Origin: Lepas anatifera | Lineage: Eukaryota; Arthropoda; Thecostraca; Lepadidae | Length of the DNA stretch: 64,000 nt | NCBI GenBank assembly: GCA_034440635.1 | Contig: JAOTON010001269.1 | Location: 124,001 to 188,000, forward strand | Direction of reading: 5' to 3' | In this document: piece by piece, positions 19,601-34,200 of the stretch | How the letters are laid out: each line of letters starts with the position of its first letter | Numbering within the stretch: the stretch's first letter is position 1 | Translations under genes and position numbers: made by a program | Notes under the pieces: model-generated | Seen by the model: only the letters and a program-made list of their open reading frames with translations | Databases searched by the model: none | What the model was told of the DNA's origin: nothing

Positions 19601-22600
19601 TCCTCCGTCTGCGTCCCGAACTCGCAGCCGGCCGCCGACCGCTCGGCCCTGTACTTGGTCGGCGTGAGCACACGGTTCTCCACGTAGGTCCTGGTGGTGC
19701 GCAGCTCGGGCAGCGGCTGCCGGCCGGAGCCCAGTCGTGGTCCGTCGGAGGCGGCCGGGTCGGAGGCTCGCCGCGACCGCAGCGGACTCAGCCGGGCGCG
19801 GTGCGACGGTTTGCTGGAGCTGGGCTCGCTCTCTCCGCTGCTGGTGCCGCTGGGCTTGCTGGACTGGCGCGATGACGAGCCGCTGGACTTGTCGGGCGTC
19901 TGGTCTCCCGACGCCGGTGCTGTGGACGCAGGCGTTGCCGGCTCGCCGGCGCTGGTGCGGCGGTGCTCGGTTGCTGCCGGTGCAGGGGACGCCTGCCGCT
20001 GTGACGGTGCCGCCGGCTCGGTGCCCCGCAGTCGGCGGTGCTTGGCGTCGGCTGCCTCCCGCTCGGCTCTCCGGATGGCCTCTGTGACCAGCTGATGTCG
20101 TCGCTCGGAGGCGCGCTGCCGCTCGGCGGTAGCCAGACGCTGTCGCTCCTGGTGGAATCGCTCCCGCTCGCTCTCGCGGCGTGCGTGCTCCTCCAGGGCG
20201 GCCTCCTCGCGTAGGGCACGTTCCCGCTCCTCCCTCTTCCGAGTCTCCTTCTCAGCTGTCTGAGGGGGAGAAGGAGCTGAAATTTCTGAAGGCAAGCTTT
20301 CTTCTCTGCCACTTTTAATGCAGAAGGTAGAAGAGCATAGAAATAGTTGGATGACTGATTGGATACCAGTGCCAAGCAAGTCAAACTTCGATCAATATTT
20401 GTCAGAAATCATTGTCCACACCATTAGAGGAAAACAACTAGAGTGGATTTGTTTTTCCTGATGCCGTCCGGAGTAGTAGTCAACTATCGTGCCTTGCCTT
20501 TATCGAATATCCTTAACAGGCTTTTATCGCGCAGTGTGCCAAGCAGTAGCACAAGCAGGGACATAAGTTCACGCCCTCTATCATTGGAACGTGAATTGTT
20601 CGGCCTGGTTTTACCAGTTCTAAGTATCTGGCTTTAGCCGCAACAATTGGGTACCTTCTGACGGGTTTCGGTCTGCGTCGCTGGACGGTGAGAACTTCAA
20701 GCAACTGGCAAATGGCAAGTGTTTGAAGCTTGAAATATTTTAAGTATTAGCTTTGACACACTCCAACTTAAAGGGAGATACGCGAAAAAATATTATTGTG
20801 GTTTCCTGCTGTTTGAAAAATCCTGATAACGAAACTGTCAACTATTTTTGCATCTTCGGCAAAATTTTGGAAGGCCACTCACTTATTATCGAAATAGGTT
20901 AACGGTTCCGATAAAATGCTGAAACCTTCACCCATCACTTACTTTTCGAAAACTCTTTAAAGTTGAAAAGTAATATTTTTTGTAATAAAAAGGTCTGTTC
21001 TCCTGTATTTGTATTTGAATTAATTTTAAAAAGCTTTTAAAAACTATAAAATGAATTAGTTTGCCCTAGAAACGGAAAAACATAATTACTCAAGTCTTCA
21101 GCGGTTTCGTACCTCGGGTCTTGAGTCATTTTCTGCTTCAGCCCCAGAATAACGAAACTTTTGCGTCAGAGAGGTCACGTGACCCCGTATGGGAATTCCT
21201 AGGCTTCTGATTGGTTAATTGTGATTTCTTTTAAGTCCTATATTTCTGTTTCAAAATATTTTTGGAATGTTTTTCTTAAGTAATTTTTTCTGTGGTAGTC
21301 CTATGTTCTGCATCACTGTTTAGGATAGATATGGCCTGATTCGTAGAGAAATTGATGGTCATAGCCGAGAAAACGTCATTTAGGTAATCGATAGTGAGAA
21401 TTCTTGATAAGTCGTCTAGAAATGTTGACTTTGACAGCAATTTTAAGGCATTTGCAGGCCGAATTCGCAAAAATGAGAATAGTACTTCTGAAACAACTTT
21501 TTGTGACCTTTTGATCTAGCCAATAAAATTCATTTCGCGTATCTCCCTTTAATAATCAGAACACCACAAGTTATGAATCTCTTGATTACGTTCTTGCGTC
21601 TCACCTCATTTTGCGTCACAAAACTTCTGCCGGTTTCAGAAACAACCGAGCCGCGGCTTAATATTTCCGCTCCGACCCTTTTCTGATTCGTTCTACAACT
21701 ACCGTGTCCTGACGCTTCTTCTGGTTGACCTTGAGGTTTTATATCGCTCACCTGTGTCTGCTGATCTTGAGGCTCCACTGTGCTCACCCTTTTCTGTTGA
21801 GCCTGAGGTTTAGCAGCGCTCACCAGTTTCTGTCGATCCTGGGCCTCCATTTTGCTCACCTGTGTCTGTTGGCCCTGAGGCTCCTCTGCGCTCACCTGCG
21901 GCTGTTGATCTTGAGTCTCATCTGCGCTCACCTGTTTCTGGTTCTCTCTGAGGTCGTGCAGAGCGATCTGCCGCCGCCGGTCGGGGTCGTTCAGCTGCGG
22001 TTCTGCCGGCGTCCGCGCGGTGCCTGCCGCTTTCCCCGCCGCTGCTGGCGCTGTGCTCGGCTTGCTCCCCGCCTGCAAGGAGCCACCCTGAGACACCAGC
22101 CTCCTGGAACAGATAATCACTGAATCAGAAAAAACGCACACACCTGTGGAATATCCTGCCAGTGGGTATTGATGTTAGTGTTGAGGTCTATCCATCAACT
22201 CATTTTCCGTTTCAAACTATTTTCATGCCAGCAACAGCGGTGGTCATTGGTATCTATCCACTTTAGGCTATGACCAGTGTCATCAAAGCCGTCTGCAGAC
22301 AGATGGGAGCACAGCGCTGCCATAAATCACTGTTTCCAGCATTGAAATGGTCAGTGCTGTCGGGTCACCCGGATGCACCTGAGCGGTGAGTCAGTGCACA
22401 AAATCAGCGTGGCGCGCAGTGGTGGCGCGGCAGCGGCGGGGAGCCGCCGATCGATCCGCGCCTCTATACACCTGCTGAGAACTGCTCGATGCCGCCTCGT
22501 GTTGTAGCTCGCGTCGTGGTTACTGGCTGTCACGCGGCAGCGTAATGACGTGTAACGCTAGTGGCTGCAGCTTCGGCGAACGTTACGACGGTGAAATCGC

Positions 22601-25600
22601 ACCCGGGGTAATGACAAAGACTTGACGTTTTGCTGTAGTACATTTGAGGACAGAGGCTTGAGGTTTTGCTGTTGTACATTTAAGCATTTTCCTTTCTCTT
22701 CTTAGTATGCTTACAACAATTTAAGTTGTTTCATTTTGAACAGTGGTTGGATGGAGGCGCTCAGTTATACAATCATATAAAACATAAAATTGAGGTTTAT
22801 GGTTAATTTTTCGAACAAATTTGTCCCTCTCGCTAACGATAAGTAACAAGCAACAACGCTGTGTCAAGGTTTGTGTCAGAAATAGACAAATTCAATGAAA
22901 TATGACAGTTTTGACGAACGACTTTTAAGGGAAAATATATGTAGGTCTCCCACCCCATTTTATTATTTCTCCTCCCGATTGGCTTACTCCGTTTCAGCTC
23001 AAAACCCCTCAAAACACCACTACGCACTGTGTATGCAAAGATGAATACACTACCAGGGTAATTTATCTGTGGCTAAGCTTTTGGCGGGTAACGAGCTTCT
23101 GGATTTTGGGGTCCCTTTGTGCTTGGTTTACTGTTGTAGCTAAAATTCCGCCGTTGTAGCTAAAATTCCGAGCGGCCAAAGACTTATGAGCTAAATGGGC
23201 AAACACGGGCCTTAACTATTTAACCCCCAAAAAAATGCAATCGGTATAGTCACCTTTAAACATTTAGCTGGCCCTTCTCCTTGAAAGGGGCCGGGGTGGC
23301 CTAGTGGCTTCGTTGTCAGTCTTCGGATCGGATAGCATGGATTAACGTGGGTTCAATCCCCAAGGCGGAAAACCGCCTTCCGTGTCCGATTTGACCCGGT
23401 GGAGAGGATCCTTTATCACTCACGCCAATACTCTCTGTAATTAGGCAAGTGTGCCTGTTGGGAGTGGCCCTAATAAAAGAATAAAATAAAATAAGTACAC
23501 GGCGATTCGACGGGGATTCTTTGATTGGCCATTTGTTAAATCACGATCATATTTTTCACCCTTTTGTCTGCTTTATACTACAAAGCTAAGCCTGTGAGGT
23601 TTCACACATAGCCGGGTTCTTAGTTCCAGATGCGAAGGAATTGAGACAGGAGATTCACGTCTCGCATAGGCATTGATTGTTTTGTGGCTAGCATGAATAA
23701 TTTCTGGACTATAAACAGCTCAACAGAATAGGAAGATAATAATATTTTTGAAATGAATTTATATAGATAAAATAGTCCAGCGTTTTAACGACAGAGGCTC
23801 TTCTTCAGTGGCTACAAGAATGACAAGTTATGTTGACATCAGACACCTGAGAAGACCATAAACGATCAAACAGCGAACCGTTTTTTTCTTGTTATATCAT
23901 ATATTTATTTTTAGGTGTCGCATGCCAATATAACTTGTATCATTCTGTAAGCCACTGCAGAAGAGGTTTTATTTCTAAAACGTATGGCTATTTTATTGAT
24001 ATATTAATCTTTAATATAAATTCAAACTTCATATTCTGTTTGGCTGTTTATGGTTCAGCCATGCTGTTCTCACGCAAGTGATTGCATAGATAGCGGTCAG
24101 GAAAATTTATTATTATTTCAAAAGTCTACAGGTTTCCATTATCAGACTCAATAAAGCAAATTGGACAACAAAAAGGACATCTTCTGATAACGCTGGGGGG
24201 GGGGGGTTCTGCTGCAGACAGCACCTTTTTCAGGGATAATTTTTCCGCTGGGGGCAAGTTTTCGAAACATTTCATTTGGTATAGATAATGAAGTATATTT
24301 CAATGTACCATGAAATAAAGGAAATACAAATTAAAAGCTACAATAGTACAAATAAAAAGCAAGAAAATACAAAAAAATTATGAAAAAAATGCAATGAAAT
24401 ACAAATAAAAACTAGGAAAAAGTGGATTAATGGCTCAGGAGCTTTTACAAGCCGTTGGGAACGGGGGGGTTGTTAACAAGAGTCGTCGCCACCGATGGGT
24501 CCAGGGGTGATCTGGCAACTACTTTTAATCCAAGAGGCGTCTGGCAAGGTCAGATTGGGAAACAAAACTATAAAGGAGCATGGTCGAAAGGTAGTGAGGA
24601 ACCCAAATTACAAAGATTTTAGGTAGGTAGTTTAGTTGAGTGTCAAGGTAAAGACTGCTTATGACAGTGTTATTATGAATGCTACGTCGTAAAAAGTGAT
24701 TACATGAATGATAATTATTTATTTTAGATAACAGAAAGTATCAGGGCTGACATGGTGACAATGTTGTGGCTGAAATACTTTCTCTTTTTCATGGTAATTT
24801 TTCAGGAATAAATAATAAATAAATAATTTGCACGTATATGCTCACTTTCTACGAACTAGGTCTCAGTTAGCTTGGGGAGTTTTTGCTGAAGGTGAGTTGC
24901 AATGAGCTAATATTTAAAACGGTGAAAATGATTTTGAGCATGGCGACGTTGAGGGCGACGGCCCTCCTGTCGAAGGTGTTGAACATGAACAAGGAAATGA
25001 CTTTGGCATTTGGAAAGTGTTCGGCAGAAAGTCGTCTTTAGAAGTTTTGACGTGCAGAAGCGGCCTGCCTTTTCAGTGCACACTCGACACTGAACCTGTC
25101 TTTGACGTTACAGGCCACCACCTTCATTGTTGGCCGCCCCCTCACAGTCGGCAGCGAGCACTCGTTTAGCTAAGTTGTGGTCTCTTCCGTTTCGGCGCGC
25201 AGGTTCTGTCCCGACCAGTTGGCTGTATCTCCCTTGTCAATGACGCTTCACAGACAAACCGTTAGATCTTCTACTTACTGATATGACTTGAAATACTGAC
25301 TCGTACCTAATGTTAAACCCAAAATCAACGTGGAAGTGGCATTGCTCTAAATTTATAAGAGGTACCCTTAAGGCTCAGGTTAGGGCACAACCAGAGATTC
25401 AGCATGGGGGCACACCACCACCACCGAGATACACCCTGCAAGAAAAGGACGTTCATGGTGCCAAGGAGCAAGTGTGTACCGATGGGGCACACCCCCCGAT
25501 GTATATGTGCTGAGCACCTGCATGACACTTATATCTAGACTTGCAGTGTAGGGATTTATCAGCAGAGACACTCATTGCCAACGGAGGTACAGCCCCCTGC

Positions 25601-28600
25601 AATTGAATCTGTACACACTAGGCTCAGAAGTTTTTGTTTTAGTGTGAGCGAACTACTGCTTGCAGAATCGTGATTAAACATACAGCTTGTGTGTTTTGCT
25701 CCCAGCTATCGATTACGTGCCCTCTAATATTCAGCAGCCACATATTTCAAAAATTAAAATCGAAAAAATAAATTGTCACGAGACAGCCATCAAAAACGTT
25801 TTCTGCAAGTTATTTTCAAACTATGAATCTGGGCCACTGTTTTTGTGACAATATCGAAAGCCACGGGCAAGACACACATGCTGTATATTTCATCGTGGCC
25901 GAGGGAGCAATAGTTGTCCAGAGTTTAGCCAAGAACTGCCGAGCCTAGTGTGTAAAGATTCAACTGCAGGGGGCTGTACATCAATCAGTGTTCGAGGGAC
26001 ACTGACACCAATCAGGAGACATGTCATGACATGTCATGCATGACATGTCATCAAGAGACATGACCCTCTCTTGTGCTCCCTGGATGCGCCCGTGCCCTTA
26101 ATTCCGTGGAGTTTCCTTGTGTGACCGAGGGAAGTACATAATTACCAAACAGGGTCCCGCAGTGGCCTACAGATCGGGTGCCCGGACCAATTTCAGAGGC
26201 CCGGGTTGTCGACAGACTGTCTCAGCTGGCCCTGAGAGACACACAGCTGTTTCAGAAGGGCGCCAATGGCCACCTGTGGTCCAGCTGCAGCCACGCTCAG
26301 GGGCGTATGACACTGGGACGAGCGGCACGTGCATAACGTGGACACATCGTTAATCGGCTGAGAGCACTTTGGCTTCACATATACCCCTCAACCCAGGTGG
26401 TATACTGGCGCATCTTGAGGGCTCTTATCCTCCGAGCAATCGTAAAGCCGAAACTGGTGATTCTTCTTCAGATCCTACTACGCTGGCAATCGTTATCGTA
26501 TCACAGGTGCCCACGATCATCACTTGCGGTCATAAACTCTCAAATTCGGGGGATTTTCATCCCCTCTCTCTATAATGCTACTTACCACTGAACAAAACTT
26601 GGGGACGGTTCGACGCTTGGTGTAGGGGGGTGAGGACTGCCTTTACAGTCAGGAAGTTGGGAGGGGCCAACCACCCCATGGTTTTTGCACCTATGTATTG
26701 GAAATGTACTGTATACCTTCTCACCGATAAAATATAGTATAAAATGGTAACCTAGTAATATAACATAAAATAGTACAATTTTTTGTCTGGTACGTCTGCG
26801 AACTGGATATGTGAAGCTCTCGGAGAGCTGGCTAGAGAGAGGGCAGCATCTAAAATATTACGAATGAATGACTTTTGCCCTAAAAAATGAGTGTGTAAAA
26901 ACAATAAAAAGATAAAGAGACAGCGTCTAGAATGAAACACATCAAGAATAAAAGCCCACACAAAAGCCCTTCCTCCAAACGCTAGTGACTAAAACCTTAA
27001 CCATTCAACGCCTGGGGAGTCCGATCTGATTCCCCTCCTCCGTTTTCCGCGAATGATTCCGAGCCGATTTAAATGATGGGCGTGTCACTTTGCACACATT
27101 TAAGGCGATCAATTTGATAACTTATAACCAAAAATGGCATTAGGTCAGGTCAGGTCAACGAGTTATGAGTCATTTCTAAACCCATGTAAGGCAATCATGG
27201 TGTTCTAAAATGAGGCTGACAAAACCAAGGCGTATCTTAGCTTCTAGCACAGCTAGATCACTAGATCAAATTTTGAACCATCATTTGAAAGATCTTGAAA
27301 GAAAAAGATATGCAAGCTGGTATCCATGTTTTTATCAGGTCAATAACAAGGTCACCAGGTCACCAAAGGTCAAGTTTCTTTAAAATTGTTTGAGTCTATA
27401 ACCTTTGAACGATATGAGATCCAGCAATACATTTATCGTCATAGTGACGAGCATGACCCAAGGATTTGAATTTTGTGCCCCATGACCCCAAAAAGTCATT
27501 ATATGACCTTGACCTGAGGCCAAGGTCACAGTGTAACTTTTAAGGTAATGTTGCATATCACTTGAATCCTTTGGTCAAGACGAACACATTGTTACCTGTA
27601 GCTTTGTTCTAGGTCTAATTGTTCTGGAGTTATATAATATTTCCTAAACGGGTCAAAATTTGACCAATTTTGGCCCTTTGTGACGTCACGGGTGGAAAGA
27701 TATTAATTCAAATTCAGCTTGACAGTGCAAGACGTTAAGGCGCTTCCCAGCGCCGTTTCAGTCTTTTCCGTATCACCTCCGGTTCCCGAGATCGTAGGGG
27801 GATGGGGCGTTTGGACCCCCAGGCGGTGGTGGGTGCGAAAAGAACCCAGGCGGTGCCGGGTTAAACAACAGACAAAATCCTGGAATTACCACAATACACT
27901 ACAACCTGCTCCCGATTGAGACACTTCGCAATAAACTTAGGTACTTAAAACTTCTGTCTATCGCTAAGAGATGCAAGAACCTGAGAACTCTAGCATTCAA
28001 ACAAACCTGACAACTGACTAAAATGGTTTCCTAAAAGAGAGTGTAATTTGTAAAACCAATTACAAAAAAATGGCACCTAAATAGACCTTAAATTAATGCG
28101 GCTGGAAACTAAAGGAGGGAAAATAGACTGGGCAAGGTAGGAAACGACGCTTAGGTCATAGACCACCATCGGGTAAAAGGAACCTTTAAACATTTGGGGG
28201 AGGGTTTATTAGGTGGGTTTCATTTCTTTTAATTTTCTATGTATCCTGCACACTCTCTTTTTGTCTTTTGGCTTCGTTTATACAATATTTTAAGGGTAAA
28301 AGTCATTATTTCTTAATAAAACTGTGGTTTGAACATAGCCAATGTTTATTAAGAGTCCTATACAGATCTTTTTAAGCCCTTAAAGTCCTACATGGAGAAT
28401 ATGTTGGCTTATTCCACGCTCTTCCAGCCCGGGTTGCATGCGGGCGAGCGCGGATGCTCGCCCGTTCAGCCTGATCACGCGAATTGGAAAACTCGCTTTA
28501 GAAATAGCCTGTCGGAGTCTGTTTGTGTCGCGGCGATCGAACCCAATAAATGAGAGGATATGATCGTGAGAGCAAGGAGGCTAGTAGGACCAGGACACCT

Positions 28601-31195
28601 CATATGAATATCTTTTGCCTTAAATCCTTTGGGGATTCCCAGAAAAAAAGGCCAGATATATATTTAGTCTCCTCATCACCCTGGATGACCTTTCTATAAC
28701 GGCAAAACCACAGGTTTATATGTCGCCAGTGATTGCTCACTTACTCGTCAAAACTCGGTAAATATTGTCGAACAATATTATGTTTTAGATCGTTATGCTT
28801 TCGTGATTTCAGGTTCTGCCGTAGGGCTGAACATGTGCGATCCCACGATAATTTGCATGATGACGTTAGTAGCAGCATAGGTCGAAGATAATTGTGTCGC
28901 ACCCACCTCCCTTCTCTGGTTAGCCTTCCCTTTACACAGATATACGTGTCTTTTGCAACCAACTTGGGTTATCATGCCCGATTGCAAATTTCAAAATATT
29001 TGTCACTGGACGTAAAACACTTTCAAATCCCGCCAGCCTCTTCAATAGCCCACACCCGTCTTATGACACGTCACGACTTTATTCACCTGATTAGACCGTC
29101 GCGACTGCGGCAGCAGGCACTCAGTTGCCATAGCAACCGTGAACAGCAGACTCACGCTTGTTCATTAGCTCTGGACCCAACTGCGCTCTGGTCACAACAC
29201 GGCAGACTTATTGTGTTCGAACGTGGGCGTAGGCTTGACTATTGACAAGGAGGCGGCGAACATTCACCGTACAAATCTCAAACTTTCTGTATAGATCCAA
29301 ATAACCATTTAGGGTGAGATCTTTGCACCAAATATATCAGGACTCCAAAATATATAAAAAATTAGTTGAAGAATGTAATGGGCAAGTATCGCCTTATGGG
29401 AGTATTGATGTAAAATATTTGTACAGCTGCGATGTTAAAACCAACCTCTTCAGACCAGAGGATAGGCAGAGCAATGCGACTTGCAACTATGAAACCTAGC
29501 GTCGGAAATTTCGAGCGTAAGGTTAACTTGACTGAACAATAAACTCCAGATTCTGTAGACCACTAACCATGACCATCGGTTTCTCACCTGGGCTGTGTTG
29601 GACGTTGGACTGGAAGTCGGAAGAAGGTGGGTGACCCAGGTCCTGACCCAGTGCCAATACTGGGTGAACGGTCGTCCACCTCCACCGTACTCCCATCTGC
29701 TGCTCGCTCCACCCACCGTGGTGCCTCGAACTGTGCACACAGCACAGCACGCGGAGGGTTAGCAGGCAGAACATGTCAGCGTAGCTTTGACAATGCTGGC
29801 CGGAGGTAAACTGAATCGGCTATTGGACCTACAGGGCCAATAGAGTTTTTAACATGCGGTGGAATTTAATACACATTTCAGCCACTATTTTCGTACTTTG
29901 AGGGTCTCGTTTTTTCGTTTTTGTTATCTTATATGCTCAGTTCAACCCCTGTAGTGCTGTCGGGGCATTTCCACCATGCATCAACAATGTACTTATTTTG
30001 CCGTTGAAGTTCTACTCGAGTAACTGGATGCGCTATCGTTTGGATTTTCGGCTCCCAGGCCTACTCTCTAGTTAAATATAATGCCTTCAAACCCAGTCTG
30101 AAATATTTTGGATTTTATCCTATATTCTTGTCCTACGGGATTCTATTCTCGGGATCCTATTTCTTTACCCCACGGGATTCTCGCCACAACCTAAAATTGC
30201 AAGTTCTGAGGCAAATTCTTAAATTTCGAATAAGCATCAACAAATACTAAATCTTCCGGAATATTTCGAGGATGCGTTAGATTTTAACAGGTCATAAAAC
30301 CAGTCCAAACCATTCTTACTCACGCAAACCATGAATTTCTGGTTCGTTTACCCCATAACATCATAGGTGATTACGTTTATAGGCCAAGAGGACCAGAACA
30401 AGGTTCCGTGTACATTACTCCCAGTTTGGCACGCCGGCCCGCCGACCTCCTTAGCTATCACGAAATATCGTGACTCTCAGGCTGAGCTATCGTTAGCAGT
30501 GTTCCAAGAACATTACACGGAAAGCAGGCTTCCAGATCCACTTACTGCTGGAAACCTAGGCCGTGTCTTTGTACATAAGCTTGTAATGGCTCCAACACGT
30601 GTTAATTTTTCGCTGCGGCAGCTGCATCTTTACCAGCGAACTTTACAAACAGTTACATGGCTGGTGCAGCTATGTACCACCCAGTGTACTGATTGGTCAG
30701 AGGGGAGTGGACAGAGGTCATTCCACCCCACTGATTCATGCCTTTAGTGGTGCCAGGGACGGCAGGTGCGGGCATGAGGAAGTAGGCAGAACTAGTTCCG
30801 ACCTCTGCTTGTCAGGACATGTTTAGTCTTACGTAAAAAATAATGGCGACGCTCAATTTTCTGAGTTTGATTCAAATTAAAGCAGAAACTGTATTTGAAA
30901 TGAGAATGCATGGCTGCGTCGTAGTCATTGCTGGATTTGCTTGATTTGTATTTATTATTTTGCTTGTAGCTGCTGCCCCATTTGGCAGAGGAAGTGAAGA
31001 ATAGCATACGTACCCTACATAATAGAGAATGCTGGCAATACATTTCCCAGTTAATGGAGCCTTTTGGAATAACAGTTAGGAGAATATTCAACTGATCGGA
31101 ATCTAGGCTTTTGAACTCCGTCAAAATCAACTTTAATGTTTATGAAAGTTAATAGCTCCATGTCGGAATAAGCTCCAAAATCATCTAGACACTAT

Positions 31196-31253
<58 letters not shown>

Positions 31254-34200
31254 GAGGCTAAGATAAAGAAAATATTTATATGTTGAACTCATCTGCTTTC
31301 CATGTAATGCCCGACACCAGAGCCGGGCGGTTCGCTCTCCCTGCCCGGGGGGCCATCGATGGCCCCCCTAAGGTTTTTCCGGGATAGCAGAAAAACGACG
31401 GACGCGTAGCACCGCGGTACTTGGCTATACCTTCTCACTGCATCATTTTTCCATCATCTGTGAAAATTTTAACCTTGGGTCACCCCAGGTCAGGTCACCA
31501 GTACGAGGTCAACCAAGGTCACCTCGACCTCACCAAAAAAGCTCTTTAAGAGCTAGCATTTCAAAGTCGGAGGAGGGTGAACTTATCCGATTGAAACTTC
31601 ATATCACATAATGGCCCCACCGAGGTCTCTAAAATATGTATCCGGGATTTTGTGATATCGATGACCTAAGGTCAGGTCACGAGGCATGACCTCTCCTATT
31701 GGAAAAACATGGGGAAAAGCTATTTCATGATATAAAAGCCACAGTAAATGATTGCAAATACTCAGACTGCTCAGAACAACGTTTTTGGACACCCTTTCAC
31801 GGATCCCAGGGGTCATATTTGCCCTTTGACTTTTCCAAGGTCATCCAAGGTCACCATAGGTCAAAAACAGTATTTTGACAATAACTTTTGACCTAATTGA
31901 GCTAGAGCGGTGAAACAAACACCATCGTGTTTGTCTTGTCACTGGCTTTCATTTGATATACGGCAAGGTCACTTTTTGACCTTTCGTGACCTCAGGTCAT
32001 ATTAGGTCACGAGGTGACCTCTGGCGGTCAAACCACTGGCGGAGGTCTTTACGTTCCACATAGCGGAAAAAGTACTGGCAATTTGCTATCAAATGTACTT
32101 TACCAGGCCTCAATAGCTCTAATGACATAAGAGTTATGCCCAGTTGGCTTAATCATTGCATATTTGAGTGAAAATAGCCGATCTTGACCTAATTTGACCT
32201 CTGGACGTCAAACCATGTGACCTGAGCACTAAAACATGGTTCGAATGTAATTTCGTTACTGAATTCACGCGAGCTTTCTATCGCACTTTGCAGTTTTGCG
32301 CTAACGCCCATATTTTCGGAGTTAGGGGGGGGGCCATCGATGGCCCCCCGGTGGGGCGAAGGTGGCGTCAGACCCCCGTCAATGCGCGGGTTAACACGCG
32401 CATTGACGGAGAGGCAATAGCTCTTACCCGACCTTAGGTCATGGATATAAAAAATACCGGACCACATTGTAGAGAACTCGGTGGGGCTAACATGTGATAT
32501 GAGTTTCAATCGGTAAGTTGACCCTGTTCCGAATTATGCGATCTTAAATTTTTTGAGGTCATATTACTTGACCTGTACTGGTGACCCTGACCTGAGATGG
32601 CCTAACCTTAGAATTTTGAGAAAAAATTGTAAAAATGATGAAAAAAGGTATGCAAGTACGGCGGCGCTACGCGCCGCCGTTTTTATGCTGTCTCCGAAAA
32701 ACCTGAGGAAGGGGGGGCGGGTACCCACCCCCCGTCAATGCGCTTGTTCAGCCTGCTTCCCTGCTACCCCGCTACCCCGCCATTGCATTACTTGCAGACT
32801 CTCCGGATAGTAGCGGAGTAGCAGTAGTGGGTTTCATAACAAAAACAATTAGCGGGGAAACGGACATAGAATAATGCAAGTGTACCACTGCTGACAGCCT
32901 GTAAGGGAATCTCCATCGCCTAAAAGTAGATGAATATTGGGAGAAATGACAGAAAAATAGTTAGATATCAAATAGGCATTGTTCTATGGTTTTGTTTACA
33001 TATTGTGGAGAAAAACTGGTGGTTTTGGATGTTGCATACAGATAATCAGAAATTTCCTTAAAATGATTTGAAAAGAAAAATGACAAAAATTTTTGAAAGA
33101 TTTGATGCTACGCAAAGCGAAACGTTGTATCTAACATACGACTGGTTTATACAAAGGCGCATCTGATCTGAGGCAACTAAAAGGCAAATGTTATATGGGG
33201 GAGGCTCAAGCCCCTAGCCCTCCCCACCTGAATGAAGTCCTGAATCCGTCATTGCCTACAAGTATTAACATCGAGCCACCTTAGCCATGGTGGGGAAGGG
33301 GATGTTCAAACACCCCTCCCCCACCGGGGCGAGGGTTAAAAGCTTTGCAGTGTTAGAATACTTCATAATATACTAGCCCACGGCTGGAAACCTCTCTTCT
33401 TAAGTCTGTAGTCCTGCACTCCGTAAAGTGCTCTTGCCTCCTGCAGACGGTGTATCATGTCACTACTATATGGTGCAGCAGCACCGATCAATACAAGTCT
33501 CCAGTTGCAACGCTTTGCGTAGCATTAAATATTTCAGTATTTCACCAAAGTTACCAACCAAACCGAGAACAATGAGAACAATTTTTTGGGCATCTCTTTA
33601 ACACTGCCTTTTAACACGGGCATTGACGGAGAGGCGGGTAACCGCCTCCCCCTCGGGTTCTTCGGAGATAGCATCAAACGGCAGTGCGTAGCGCCGCCGT
33701 ACGTGGCATACCTTTTCTCTCATCATTTTTACAACTGTTGTGGAAATTTTAAGGCAAAGTCATCTCAGGTCAGGTCACCAGTACAGGTCAAGTGACCTGA
33801 CCTAAAAAATGTTTAACATAGCTTAAGTCGAAACAGGGTTAACTTATTCGATTGAAACTCATATCACATCATGGGCCCACCGAGTTCTCTAAAATATGTT
33901 CCGATATTTTTGATATCAATGGCCTAAGGTCAGGTACGAGCCATGACATTTCTATTGAAAATACACGGGAAAATAGTTTTAACTGAATAACTTAGTAACG
34001 GATGGTGGTAGAGCATTTATTTTAGCTGCATTAGATACGCCTTGTCTTTGCAGTTCTAATGATATGCACTTTATCTAATTTGACCTTGACCTGACCCCAG
34101 ATCAGTTCAAATCCTTGATTTGACCTAGCAAGGTCATATTATACATCATTCGATTCGGCTTGCTGCCAGGATTCATACAGTTCAAGTTGTTTTGCTCTAT

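Noticed and set aside
19694..20095. Plus-strand ORFs opposite the coiled-coil exon
   Set aside because: Shadows of the GC-rich CCDC66-like exon on the other strand.
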